This document shows, one piece after another, positions 33,464-41,761 of a stretch of DNA of 62,123 nt (position 1 is the stretch's first letter; every line of letters starts with the position of its first letter). A program made the translations under genes and the position numbers. The notes below the pieces were generated by a model. That model made no database searches and was not told where the DNA came from. It saw only the letters and a program-made list of their open reading frames with translations. The stretch spans positions 1 to 62,123 of the forward strand of contig NZ_JBAKHD010000011.1 of assembly GCF_049065735.1 (NCBI RefSeq), written 5' to 3'. This DNA is from Paramesorhizobium sp049065735 (GTDB lineage Bacteria > Pseudomonadota > Alphaproteobacteria > Rhizobiales > Rhizobiaceae).

Positions 33464-34708
33464 CTACTCTTCCTCCACCACACGCAGGCGCAATTGCCCG
33501 GTCTTGCTCTCGGCGCTACGGGGAACGCTCGGCGCAGACGCCACGGGCACGGGCGTGTCGGCCATGGGCTCGCCGAGTTCCAGCGCCTCGATCCTCTCGC
33601 CGCGCCGCGTCACCTTGCCGGAGGAGACGAGGATATCGTCGATATCCTTGTTGGCCTGCAGGAAATGCGCCTGCAATTTGCGCACACGTTCGTCGAGCCG
33701 GGCGACGTCTTCCATCAGCCGAATCACCTCGCCCTGGATCAGATGCGCCTGCTCGCGCATCCGGGTGTCCTTCAACACGGCCTGGATGACCTGGATCGAC
33801 AGCATCAGCAGCGAGGGCGAGACGATGACGATGCGCGCGCGGTGCGCTTTCTGCACCAGCCCTTCGAAATTCTCGTGGATCTCCGCGAAGATCGATTCCG
33901 ATGGCACGAACAGGAAGGCTGTGTCCTGCGTCTCGCCTGTTATCAGATATTTTGCCGCGATGTCGCGAATATGGACTTCCACGTCTCGCCGGAACTGGGC
34001 GATTGCGATCTTCTTCGCTTCCGCCCCTTCGGCGTCCCGGATCATGCTCCAGGCCTCCAGCGGAAACTTGGCGTCGATGACAAGCGAGGGGGCGCCGTTG
34101 GGCATTCGCACCAGACAGTCAGGCCGGTTGCCGTTGGAGAGCGTCGCCTGAAATTCGTATGCGCCATGCGGCAAGCCATCGGCGATGATCGCCTCCATGC
34201 GCGACTGGCCGAAGGCGCCGCGCGTCTGCTTGTTGGCGAGAATGGCCTGCAATTGCACCACCTGCCCCGCCAGCGCCTGGATATTGTTCTGCGCGGTGTC
34301 GATCACCGCCAGCCGCTCCTGCAGCTTTGCAAGGTTCTCATGGGTCGATTTGCTCTGCTCGGTCATGGTCTGGCCGATGCGGCTGGTCATGCCGTCGAGG
34401 CGCTCGCGGATCGATTTATTCAGCTCGGCCTGCCTTGCGCCGAACACCTCCGCCATGGTCTGCATCCGGCCCTGCATTTCCGCTTGGGATTTCAGGATTT
34501 CGGTCATGCGCATCTCCGCGTCGCGAGCGCGCTCTGCCGCCTCGACCTCCGCCATGGCCCGCGCCTGCGCCATCCGCCATCCCATGACGAGGAAGAACAG
34601 TCCGAAGAGCACGACCAGCCCCAGCCCGCAGAGCAAGGTCGCGCCGACGGAAACGGCATTGCCGCCAAATTGGAACAGCGGGGCTGAGAGAAGCGTGTTT
34701 GTGTCCAT
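33464..34708 (-). CDS. rmuC: DNA recombination protein RmuC homologue, 414 aa
   Basis: The family limits recombination at inverted repeats and DNA inversion, by an unsettled mechanism. The N-terminus has one transmembrane helix (about 15-42). A long heptad-rich coiled coil follows (about 45-150). The RmuC core then shows YEFQATLSNGNRPDCLVRMP, VIDAKFPLEAW, TAFLFVPSESIFAEIHE and VVSPSLL-like VSPSLLMLSIQVIQ. This nuclease-like fold holds conserved acidic and lysine residues. It is transcribed divergently from def. Confidence 0.92.
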   Translation of the reverse strand: MDTNTLLSAPLFQFGGNAVSVGATLLCGLGLVVLFGLFFLVMGWRMAQARAMAEVEAAERARDAEMRMTEILKSQAEMQGRMQTMAEVFGARQAELNKSIRERLDGMTSRIGQTMTEQSKSTHENLAKLQERLAVIDTAQNNIQALAGQVVQLQAILANKQTRGAFGQSRMEAIIADGLPHGAYEFQATLSNGNRPDCLVRMPNGAPSLVIDAKFPLEAWSMIRDAEGAEAKKIAIAQFRRDVEVHIRDIAAKYLITGETQDTAFLFVPSESIFAEIHENFEGLVQKAHRARIVIVSPSLLMLSIQVIQAVLKDTRMREQAHLIQGEVIRLMEDVARLDERVRKLQAHFLQANKDIDDILVSSGKVTRRGERIEALELGEPMADTPVPVASAPSVPRSAESKTGQLRLRVVEEE

Positions 34709-34758
34709 GCAGAATGCTTAGCCGATTCCGCATGAGAGTACGAGATCAAAACAAGAAC

Positions 34759-34869
34759 ACAATGGGGAATAGGGGAATAGGGGAATAGGGCTCTGATTCG
34801 TTCGAAGCTGTCCACTTTCTTCCGAAATGATCTCTTATTCCCATACTCCCTTATTCCCTTACTCCCTTT
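34759..34869. repeat. R3 inverted repeat, copy a
   Basis: The left arm repeats GGGGAATA three times and the right arm (34832-34868) carries the complementary TTATTCCC and ACTCCC units. It lies between rmuC and def, where their divergent promoters should be. Related copies occur at 40881 and 45190. Confidence 0.7.
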
Positions 34870-34907
34870 CCTTGACGCTTAGCTCCCGAGCAATTAGGTG
34901 ATGATGC

Positions 34908-35438
34908 ATGTCTGTTTTGCCGCTTGTCATTCTGCCCGATCCCGTCCTGCGCCAGGTGTCGAAGCCTGTGGAGCGCATTGACGACCAGTTGCGCGCCTTT
35001 GCCGGCAATATGCTGGAAACGATGTATGACGCGCCCGGCATCGGGCTTGCCGCCATTCAGGTCGGCACGCCGCTGAGGATGCTCACCATCGACCTTTCCA
35101 AGGAAGGCGAGGAGCGGGCGCCGCATGTCTTCATCAACCCCGAGATCGTTGCTTCCTCGGACGAGCGCAGCGTCTATGAGGAAGGCTGCCTGTCAATCCC
35201 CGATTATTACGCGGAAGTGGAGCGCCCGGCGCGCGTGCGCGTGACCTATCTCGACCGCGACGGCAAGCCTCAGGAAATCGAGGCCGAGGGGCTGATGGCG
35301 ACCTGCCTGCAGCATGAGATCGACCATCTCAATGGCGTGCTTTTCATCGACCATTTGTCGAAGCTCAAGCGCGACATGGTGATGAAGCGGTTCAAGAAGC
35401 TTGCCAAGGATCGTCCGCCGAGCCGATTGGCTATTTAG
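34908..35438 (+). CDS. def: Peptide deformylase, 176 aa
   Basis: This metalloenzyme removes the N-formyl group from new proteins. All three motifs are present: GIGLAAIQVG (motif 1, with Ile-Gln as in most alphaproteobacteria), EGCLSIP (metal-binding Cys) and HEIDHLNG (HExxH metal ligands and catalytic Glu). Length is typical. It is co-transcribed with fmt 12 nt downstream, which supplies the formylated initiator tRNA. Confidence 0.97.
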   Translation: MSVLPLVILPDPVLRQVSKPVERIDDQLRAFAGNMLETMYDAPGIGLAAIQVGTPLRMLTIDLSKEGEERAPHVFINPEIVASSDERSVYEEGCLSIPDYYAEVERPARVRVTYLDRDGKPQEIEAEGLMATCLQHEIDHLNGVLFIDHLSKLKRDMVMKRFKKLAKDRPPSRLAI

Positions 35439-35450
35439 CAGGGGAAGCCC

Positions 35451-36395
35451 ATGCGCATCATTTTCATGGGCACTCCGGACTTCTCCGTGCCTGTTCTGAC
35501 GGCGCTGATCGGTCAGGGTCATGAGATCGCGGCGGTCTATAGCCAGCCGCCCCGCCCCGCCGGACGGCGCGGGCTGGAACTCACCAAATCGCCCGTGCAT
35601 CAGAAGGCCGAGGAATTCGGCATCGAGGTGCGCACGCCCAAGAGCCTCAAGAGCCCGGAGGAGCAGGAAGCGTTTCGCGTGCTCGAAGCCGATGTGGCTG
35701 TTGTCGTCGCCTATGGCCTGCTGCTGCCATCAGCCATTCTCGAGGGCACGCGGCTCGGCTGCTATAATGGCCATGCCTCCCTGCTGCCGCGCTGGCGCGG
35801 CGCCGCGCCCATCCAGCGCGCCATCATGGCCGGCGACCGCGAAACCGGCATGATGATCATGAAGATGGATGAAGGGCTCGATACCGGCCCCGTCGCCATG
35901 GTCGAGAAGGTCGCGATCACGCCCGATATGACGGCGGGAGAATTGCACGACCGCCTGAGCATGATCGGCGCCGATCTGATGGTGCGCGCCATGGCCGCAT
36001 TGGAGCGCGACAGCCTGACGCTGACGCCGCAGGCGGAGACGGGTGTGACCTATGCCGCCAAGATCGACAAGGCGGAAACGCGCATCGACTGGACGGGGAA
36101 TGCGCAGGATATTCACAATCGGATACGCGGGCTTTCGCCTTTTCCGGGGGCGTGGTGCGAGATGGAGATTGGCGTGCCCGCCAGCGGCGGGGCAGACAAA
36201 CTCGAGCGGGTGAAGCTGTTGAAGTCCACGTTGGCGGAAAGCTCTGGTGGTTGCCCCGGCACGATCCTTGGCGACGGTCTGACTATTGCCTGTGGCGAAG
36301 GCGCGGTGAAGCTTACGCTCCTGCAAAAGGCGGGCGGCAAGCCGCTCGGCGTGCAGGAATTCTTGCGCGGCGCGACCGTGATGCGGGTTTTGTGA
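35451..36395 (+). CDS. fmt: Methionyl-tRNA formyltransferase, 314 aa
   Basis: This enzyme formylates Met-tRNA(fMet) with 10-formyltetrahydrofolate. The N-terminal Rossmann domain begins RIIFMGTPDFSVPVL. The catalytic region NGHASLLPRWRGAAPIQ holds the Asn-His pair, and the Asp is in MKMDEGLDTGP. The C-terminal OB-like tRNA-binding domain covers about 205-314. It forms an operon with def, and truA follows after an R2 repeat. Confidence 0.97.
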   Translation: MRIIFMGTPDFSVPVLTALIGQGHEIAAVYSQPPRPAGRRGLELTKSPVHQKAEEFGIEVRTPKSLKSPEEQEAFRVLEADVAVVVAYGLLLPSAILEGTRLGCYNGHASLLPRWRGAAPIQRAIMAGDRETGMMIMKMDEGLDTGPVAMVEKVAITPDMTAGELHDRLSMIGADLMVRAMAALERDSLTLTPQAETGVTYAAKIDKAETRIDWTGNAQDIHNRIRGLSPFPGAWCEMEIGVPASGGADKLERVKLLKSTLAESSGGCPGTILGDGLTIACGEGAVKLTLLQKAGGKPLGVQEFLRGATVMRVL

Positions 36396-36416
36396 TGCGT
36401 CGGCACTTTTCCTCCT

Positions 36417-36579
36417 ACACCCCCCTCTGCCCTGCCGGGCATCTCCCCCTCAAGGGGGGAGAATACGCCTTCATAGGCGCTAGGTACCAATCGCCAGCGT
36501 TGGAGAGTGAAGGCGAAAAGTACTGTCAGCCAATCTCCCCCCTTGAGGGGGAGATGTCCGGCAGGACAGAGGGGGGTGC
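36417..36579 (-). repeat. R2 palindromic repeat, copy d (inverted orientation)
   Basis: This full copy has the conserved centre on the minus strand. It occupies the fmt-truA gap and ends 36 bp before the truA start, so transcripts reading into truA must contain it. Confidence 0.92.
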
Positions 36580-36614
36580 TGCGACGGCACACTCCGCACG
36601 GGAGTCCTTCTGAC

Positions 36615-37367
36615 GTGCCGCGCTACAAGCTCACGGTCGAATATGACGGCACGCCCTATGCGGGGTGGCAGCGGCAGGAGAATGGGCATACGATCCAGGC
36701 GGCCATCGAGCAGGCCATCGCCAAATTCTCCGGCGAGCAGGTGACGCTAGGCGCTGCCGGGCGGACGGATGCCGGCGTCCATGCGCTGGCGCAGGTGGCC
36801 CATGTAGACTTGACCAAGGACTGGAGTGCGGCCCGGGTGCGCGATGCGCTCAACGCCCATCTCGTCATGGCCGGGGAGCGCGTGGTCATTCTCAATGTCG
36901 AGCGCGTGCTCGACAGTTTCGACGCCCGCTTTTCCGCTACGGCGCGGCATTATCTCTACCGCATCGTCAACCGCCGCCCGCCCATCGCCGTCGAGGCCGA
37001 CCGCGCCTGGTGGGTGAAGCAGCCGCTCGATGCGGCGGCGATGCATGCGGCGGCGCAGCGGCTGCTGGGCCAGCACGATTTCACCACCTTCCGCGCCTCG
37101 CAATGCCAGGCGAAGAGCCCGGTCAAGACGCTCGACCGGCTGGATGTGACGCGCAAGGGCGAGCTTATCGAAATCCGCGCCTCGGCCCGTTCCTTTCTGC
37201 ACAATCAGGTGCGCTCGCTCGCCGGAAGCTTGATGGAGGTCGGCGTCGGGCGCTGGACGGCCGACGATCTCGTCGCCGCGCTAGACGCCCGCGACCGCGC
37301 CGCCTGCGGCCAGGTCGCGCCGCCCTATGGGCTGTATCTGATCGGGGTGGATTACGGGGTGGAGTAG
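36615..37367 (+). CDS. truA: tRNA pseudouridine(38-40) synthase, 250 aa
   Basis: The enzyme isomerises uridines in the tRNA anticodon arm. The catalytic aspartate is in GRTDAGVHA. RYKLTVEYDGTPYAGW at the N-terminus and RARSFLHNQVRSL-like ARSFLHNQVRSLAGSLMEVG near the C-terminus are typical. The GTG start at 36615 gives the usual roughly 250 residues; the same frame extends upstream only through the R2 repeat. No strong Shine-Dalgarno is visible apart from GGAGTCC about ten bases upstream. Confidence 0.95.
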   Translation: MPRYKLTVEYDGTPYAGWQRQENGHTIQAAIEQAIAKFSGEQVTLGAAGRTDAGVHALAQVAHVDLTKDWSAARVRDALNAHLVMAGERVVILNVERVLDSFDARFSATARHYLYRIVNRRPPIAVEADRAWWVKQPLDAAAMHAAAQRLLGQHDFTTFRASQCQAKSPVKTLDRLDVTRKGELIEIRASARSFLHNQVRSLAGSLMEVGVGRWTADDLVAALDARDRAACGQVAPPYGLYLIGVDYGVE

Positions 37368-37407
37368 CACAGTTTTTCCTCTTGATTGAAATGCCTGCGC
37401 TCTACGC

Positions 37408-37432
37408 CGCCCCCCTCTGCCCTGCCGACGTT
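37408..37432 (+). repeat. Short R2-related element, copy 1
   Basis: A 25-bp sequence starts like an R2 arm (CCCCCCTCTGCCCTGCC) but ends in GACGTT. The same variant lies on the other strand at 46205-46229 with two differences, so it is a distinct short repeat rather than random decay. Confidence 0.6.
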
Positions 37433-37449
37433 ATATCCCGAAATACACC

Positions 37450-38073
37450 CTACCGATGCAGCAGTGTGCTGTCGGCCTGGGCGGCGTATTCAATGCCGAA
37501 GAGGTGCTGCAGCGCGACCGTGACCAGGATCGAACCGATGAAGAGCGCGATGTAGAAGGGCAGCGCGAAGGTGTGCGGCCTTTGCAGCGCCACTTGTGTC
37601 AGGCGGTAGGAAAAGACGATCGACAGCCCGAACAATATCACCGAGCACAGCGCCATCACCTCCGGCGCGACGGGCAGGAACAGCCGGACGAGCGTGATGG
37701 GCACGAACAGCCAGGCGATGAGCGCCGTGCCCCAGTTGGATGCGATGACATAGGGCGCGAAGCGGCGCGAGATGCCGATGCGGCGGGCGAGCAGGCCCAG
37801 CACGAGGATGGGCACCACCCAGGAGATCATGTCGACAAGGGCGGTGCGCACCACGATGCTGAGACGCAGCCCCGCCTCGTCGTCGCCGCGCGCCAGATCA
37901 GCGGCGTAGGCGACCCAGCCGGCGAAGAGCGGCGGCACCGCCACCAGCATGGCGTAAAAGGACTGCCAGAACCCCTCCGCGGAAACATCGAGCAGCGGCA
38001 AACCGTCCGGCCGCCCGCGCATCATGCGCCAGCTGCCGTAGAGATAGCGGTAGATATCGTCGAGCGTCGGCAT
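37450..38073 (-). CDS. Multi-pass membrane protein of unknown function, 207 aa
   Basis: I do not recognise a specific family; it has the general look of Yip1/DUF-type five-helix membrane proteins. Hydrophobic segments lie at about 40-58, 75-98, 112-132, 140-160 and 172-195. The soluble N-terminus (LDDIYRYLYGSWRMMRGRPD) precedes the helices. It is on the same strand as dapE with an 82-bp gap that holds a hairpin, and its 3' end faces truA. Confidence 0.75.
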   Translation of the reverse strand: MPTLDDIYRYLYGSWRMMRGRPDGLPLLDVSAEGFWQSFYAMLVAVPPLFAGWVAYAADLARGDDEAGLRLSIVVRTALVDMISWVVPILVLGLLARRIGISRRFAPYVIASNWGTALIAWLFVPITLVRLFLPVAPEVMALCSVILFGLSIVFSYRLTQVALQRPHTFALPFYIALFIGSILVTVALQHLFGIEYAAQADSTLLHR

Positions 38074-38100
38074 GGAACCTCACGCAGAAAACCGGCCGGA

Positions 38101-38140
38101 GCATAGTCCTGAAAAGTTGATAGAGTTTTCGGGACTATGC
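38101..38140. repeat. Hairpin between dapE and the membrane-protein gene
   Basis: GCATAGTCCTGAAAA and TTTTCGGGACTATGC form a 15-bp stem with one G-T pair and a 10-nt loop. It could end dapE transcription, although no T-run follows on that strand; a dispersed repeat is equally possible. Confidence 0.6.
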
Positions 38141-38155
38141 TTAAACAATCGCCTC

Positions 38156-39397
38156 CTATTGAGCGAAAAACCGCTCAAGGAAGTCCTGGTAGATTCTGGT
38201 GAGCATTTCCAAATCAGACAAGGCGGCGCGCTCATCGACCATATGCATGGTCTTGCCGACGAGGCCGAATTCCACCACCGGGCAATAGTCCTTGATGAAG
38301 CGCGCATCCGATGTGCCGCCGGAGGTGGAAAGCTCGGGCCGCCTGCCGGTGACCGTCTCGACGGAGGCGCTGAGCGTATCGACCAGCTTCTCATCGCGCG
38401 TCAGGAAAACATGGCTCGGGCGCTCGCGCCAGGAAAGTTCGTAGCGGACCGGCGTGTCACGACCGGGCCGCAGCTTGCCGCTCTTCGCTGCCCGGTCGAG
38501 ACGGTTCCCGATCTCGGCCTTCAGCGTCTCATCTGTCCAATGATCGTTGAAACGAATGTTGAAGCTGGCCGTTGCCTTGGCCGGGATGACATTGGTTGCG
38601 GGATTGCCGACATCGATGCTGGTGATTTCGAGATTGCTCGGCTGGAAGTCTTTCGTTCCCTCGTCTAGAGCCGGGTCGAGCAGCGCCTCCACCAGAGCGA
38701 CGAGGCCGCGCACCGGATTGTCGGCAAGGTGCGGATAGGCGACATGGCCCTGCACGCCATGGACCGTAATCGTGCCGGAAACAGAGCCGCGCCGGCCGAT
38801 CTTGATCATGTCGCCAAGCCTGTCCGGATTGGTCGGCTCGCCGACGATGGCCGCATCCCAGCGCTCGCCCTTCTTCGCCGCCCAGTCGAGCAGTTTCACC
38901 GTGCCGTTGATCGCCGGGCCTTCCTCATCGCCGGTGATGAGGAAGGAGACTGTGCCCTGCAACGCGGAGGTCTCTGCCCCGCCCGTAAGCTCCCTTCGGT
39001 CGCTGGCGGGGACCCCATGGGCCTCGACATAACGCGCGACGGCGGCGACGAAACAGGCGATACCGCCCTTCATATCAACGGCACCACGGCCGTAGATTTC
39101 GCCGTTCTCGATGGCAGCGGCGAAGGGCGGATGTTTCCATGCGCTCGCGTCGCCGGGCGGCACCACATCAGTATGGCCGGCGAACATCAGATGCGGGCCA
39201 TTGCCTGACAGCGTCGCATAGAGGTTTTCGATGTCAGGCGTGCCGTCTTCCGAAAAGACTGGGCGCTCGATGGAAAAGCCGAGCGGTTTCAGCATGTTTT
39301 CCAGCGCCTTCAGCGCCCCGCCCTCGGCGGGCGTGACGGACGGGCAGCGGATGAGGAGGCTCAGGTTTTCGACAGGATCGGTGGGGAGAAGGGTCAT
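38156..39397 (-). CDS. dapE: Succinyl-diaminopimelate desuccinylase, 413 aa
   Basis: This zinc enzyme of lysine and peptidoglycan-precursor synthesis removes succinate from N-succinyl-LL-diaminopimelate. M20-family marks: first zinc His in FAGHTDVVPPGD, YGRGAVDMKGG with the bridging Asp, catalytic Glu in TGDEEGPA, EPTN, and the C-terminal STSGGTSDARF. The start at MTLLPTDPVENL was chosen; an ATG three codons upstream is also possible. The protein has an extra segment of about 15 residues (RRELTGGAETSALQ) near position 135, just before FLITGDEEG, which I do not recall in the family norm of about 380-395 residues. It is the partner of dapD at 41762. Confidence 0.95.
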   Translation of the reverse strand: MTLLPTDPVENLSLLIRCPSVTPAEGGALKALENMLKPLGFSIERPVFSEDGTPDIENLYATLSGNGPHLMFAGHTDVVPPGDASAWKHPPFAAAIENGEIYGRGAVDMKGGIACFVAAVARYVEAHGVPASDRRELTGGAETSALQGTVSFLITGDEEGPAINGTVKLLDWAAKKGERWDAAIVGEPTNPDRLGDMIKIGRRGSVSGTITVHGVQGHVAYPHLADNPVRGLVALVEALLDPALDEGTKDFQPSNLEITSIDVGNPATNVIPAKATASFNIRFNDHWTDETLKAEIGNRLDRAAKSGKLRPGRDTPVRYELSWRERPSHVFLTRDEKLVDTLSASVETVTGRRPELSTSGGTSDARFIKDYCPVVEFGLVGKTMHMVDERAALSDLEMLTRIYQDFLERFFAQ

Positions 39398-39618
39398 GGG
39401 TTCCATCGGCTCGCGTGGGTTCGAATCCGCTATATAGCGGCTGACATATAAATTTAACTTGACCGCGCCGCCCCGGCCATCGTTAGTTAACGGAATATTG
39501 ATGAGAGCCCGGTCCACGGGCCAGCCGCAACGTTTGAAAAAACGCACAACGTTTGGCGCAAGATCTAGAAAAATCGGAAGCTTTTCCGATAAGATCATGC
39601 CAGCAAAGGGGAACGACG

Positions 39619-40203
39619 ATGCGCAAATATGCGGTCGCGGCATGTGTGGCGGGGTTTCTCGCCGGGGCGATGGGAATGGCGAAGGCAAACGAGCGGCTGT
39701 CCGAGGGGGGCGCGACGAGCATTCCCTATGGCCATCTCGATTATTGCAAGCGCAATCCGCGCGATTGCGGCGCGCACCGGATCATGCCGGCGGTGGCGCT
39801 GAACGGGGTGCGCTGGCGCAAGCTCGAGCGGGTCAACCAATCGGTCAATGCCGCCATCCAGCCGAAATCCGACCAGGAGGTCTACGGCAAGCGCGATTAC
39901 TGGGCGATCCCCGCCAACCGGATGGGCGATTGCGAGGACTATGTGCTGATGAAGCGGGCAAGGCTGCTCGGCATGGGCTTCAGCGCCTCGCAGCTCTTGA
40001 TCACCATGGTTCGCAACCGGGGCGAAGCGCATGTCGTGCTGACGGTGCGCACAGATAAGGGTGATTTCATCCTCGACAATCTGCGCAACGAGATCCTGCC
40101 GGTCGAGAAGACGGGCTATCAATACGTCAAGATGCAGGCGCCCAACCATTCGGGCCGCTGGGTCAGCATATCGGGGAGAGCCATCGAGGTGGCGGCGAAT
40201 TGA
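39619..40203 (+). CDS. Bacterial transglutaminase-like cysteine peptidase (BTLCP), 194 aa
   Basis: This is a secreted protein of the BTLCP (DUF920) family common in rhizobia and Brucella. The signal peptide covers about 1-25 (FLAGAMGMAKANE). The predicted catalytic triad is visible: Cys in GDCEDYVLMKRARL, His in GEAHVVLTV and Asp in FILDNLRN. Substrate is unknown. In other bacteria relatives (LapG) cleave surface adhesins under cyclic-di-GMP control, but LapG is a separate branch and no LapD partner is here. The start has an AAAGGGG site. Confidence 0.88.
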   Translation: MRKYAVAACVAGFLAGAMGMAKANERLSEGGATSIPYGHLDYCKRNPRDCGAHRIMPAVALNGVRWRKLERVNQSVNAAIQPKSDQEVYGKRDYWAIPANRMGDCEDYVLMKRARLLGMGFSASQLLITMVRNRGEAHVVLTVRTDKGDFILDNLRNEILPVEKTGYQYVKMQAPNHSGRWVSISGRAIEVAAN

Positions 40204-40627
40204 ATACAAGGGCGGCACTTCTCCCGCACCCGTGATGCGGCGGGGATTCTACACTGAGAATCAATCCGGCATGATTGTCATGTTCCTGTCATGGAAATCG
40301 GCCATGTAGCGCGGCGTCCGGAGTGCCAAAACAAGGCATCGTTTTCGATTATTGAACGCTGCATCAGAACAGACTGTTCAGAACATCGGAACAATGAAGC
40401 AATGCTCACGATCCCGTGATCAGACGGTGATCCAATAAGCGATTGATAATAAACATTAATCTCTTCCATTAGAATCCTATTCCACGATTTCAAGCGCACA
40501 ATGGCGTGAGTTCGGGCACATTTTCGTTATTGGCACTAAAGCGCATTGTCTCCCATCTGAACGTCATCGGAAGGGCGCACTTCCTCCCAAACAAGCCCCT
40601 GCCGAAAAAGTTCTAGGAGAGATTATC
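40204..40627. other. Gene-free gap upstream of the small secreted protein cluster
   Basis: No plausible gene is seen. The region should hold the promoter of the gene at 40628. A mild drop in GC occurs at 40330-40480. I found no convincing -35/-10 pair. Confidence 0.5.
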
Positions 40628-40873
40628 ATGAAGAAGACCATTGCTCTTGCCACGGCTGCCCTTATCCTGAGCGCCGGCGCCGCCTTTGCTGAAAACCCGT
40701 CGGTCGGTACGCCGAGCGATCTTTATGCCAATGACAGCACCCCCGCTGCCGCTGAGAAGGCCGGCCAGAAGGTCGACTACACCGCTCCGGCTTCGATCAA
40801 GACGGGCACCGTCAACGACACGAACCCGGCGGCCCACCGCTTCGGCGACGCCTCCCCGGCGAACCAGCAGTAA
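40628..40873 (+). CDS. Small secreted protein, DUF680-like, paralogue 1, 81 aa
   Basis: The protein has a clear signal peptide (MKKTIALATAALILSAGAAF, cleavage after AFA) and a short disordered mature part of about 60 residues. It ends in a motif shared with the two next genes: NPAAHRFGDASPA. Such proteins are annotated DUF680 in rhizobia and have no known function. The start has a TAGGAGAG site. It is the first and most divergent of three tandem paralogues. High copy number in the periplasm would be consistent with the strong ribosome site, but that is inference. Confidence 0.85.
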   Translation: MKKTIALATAALILSAGAAFAENPSVGTPSDLYANDSTPAAAEKAGQKVDYTAPASIKTGTVNDTNPAAHRFGDASPANQQ

Positions 40874-40880
40874 CAGTCAA

Positions 40881-40941
40881 TGAATAGGGGAATGGTGAGA
40901 TAGATTTCGCTAGCTCACTGTCCCCTCCCCCCCCCATTCCA
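40881..40941. repeat. R3-like inverted repeat, copy b
   Basis: AATAGGGGAATGGTGAGATAG faces CTAGCTCACTGTCCCC, then CCCCCATTCC. It separates paralogues 1 and 2 of the small secreted protein cluster and shares wording with R3 copies at 34759 and 45190. Confidence 0.55.
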
Positions 40942-40954
40942 CCCAATCAGGAAC

Positions 40955-41167
40955 ATGACCATGAACAAGTTCGTGCTTGCCGCGACCGCGCTTGCCTTGA
41001 GCGCTGGTGTCGCCTTCGCTGAAAACCCCAATTTCGGCATCAACGATCAGGTGGCGTCCGCCCCGCAGACCCGCGTCGATCATACGGCGACGGCCGCCAT
41101 CAAGGCTGACGCAGCCAACCCGGCGGCCAACCGCTTCGGCGATGCTTCGCCCGCCGTCGGTCAATAA
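40955..41167 (+). CDS. Small secreted protein, DUF680-like, paralogue 2, 70 aa
   Basis: It has a signal peptide (MNKFVLAATALALSAGVAFA) and a mature part that starts ENPNFGINDQ and ends NPAANRFGDASPAVGQ. It is almost identical in layout to paralogue 3, clearly by tandem duplication. Either ATG at 40955 or 40961 could start it; AGGAAC is closer to the first. Function unknown. Confidence 0.83.
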   Translation: MTMNKFVLAATALALSAGVAFAENPNFGINDQVASAPQTRVDHTATAAIKADAANPAANRFGDASPAVGQ

Positions 41168-41211
41168 CAGGCGTTCTCGCTAATCCAATTTACTCAGAGG
41201 AGTATCACATC

Positions 41212-41433
41212 ATGAACAAGATCATTCTCGCCGCTGCCGCCCTTTCCTTGAGCGCAGGCGTTGCCTTCGCCGAAAACCCCAATTTCGGTATCAACGACCA
41301 CGCGTCGTCCGCCCAGCAGACCCGCGTCGATTATACCGCAACGGCGACCGTCAAGGCTCCCAAGACCACGCTCGAAGCCACCAATCCGGCGGCCAACCGT
41401 TTCGGCGACGCTTCACCGGCTACCGGTGAATAA
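41212..41433 (+). CDS. Small secreted protein, DUF680-like, paralogue 3, 73 aa
   Basis: The signal peptide MNKIILAAAALSLSAGVAFA is followed by ENPNFGINDHASSAQQTRVD and the shared end NPAANRFGDASPATGE. A CAGAGGAG site precedes the ATG. The spacing from paralogue 2 is 44 nt and a strong terminator follows, so at least these two form one transcript. Small differences lie mostly in the middle segment, which has gained TVKAPKTTLEAT here. Confidence 0.85.
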   Translation: MNKIILAAAALSLSAGVAFAENPNFGINDHASSAQQTRVDYTATATVKAPKTTLEATNPAANRFGDASPATGE

Positions 41434-41485
41434 TGAACAGGACAGAAGGCACTCTGTTCTCCAGTACAATTGCCGAACTGTCCAT

Positions 41486-41518
41486 AAAGCGGCGAAGCCG
41501 AAGCTTCGCCGCTTTTTC
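41486..41518 (+). terminator. Rho-independent terminator after the small secreted protein cluster
   Basis: A 13-bp stem AAAGCGGCGAAGC/GCTTCGCCGCTTT with loop CGAA is followed by a T-run. Confidence 0.92.
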
Positions 41519-41563
41519 GTTGTGTTAGAGCGTTTTGTTTTTGGACGGAAGCGGCCGCGGCAC

Positions 41564-41728
41564 GACACCCCCCTCTGCCCTGCCGGGCATCTCCCCCTCA
41601 AGGGGGGAGATTGGCTGACGCTACCCTCTGCCTTCATTCTGCGACGTTGGCGATCGGTGCCGGGCATCGATGAAGGCGTAATCTCCCCCCTTGAGGGGGA
41701 GATGCCCGGCAGGGCAGAGGGGGGTGTC
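41564..41728 (+). repeat. R2 palindromic repeat, copy e
   Basis: This full copy has the centre on the plus strand. It lies between the terminator of the small protein cluster and the 3' end of dapD. Confidence 0.92.
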
Positions 41729-41761
41729 ACGCGATTCCGTCAAAACACAATTTGCTCCAAA

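Noticed and set aside
33494..34687. 397-codon frame opposite rmuC
   Set aside because: Antisense shadow; rmuC has clear family motifs.
38101..38140. Rho-independent terminator after dapE
   Set aside because: The stem is good but no T-run follows on the dapE strand; it is listed as a hairpin only.
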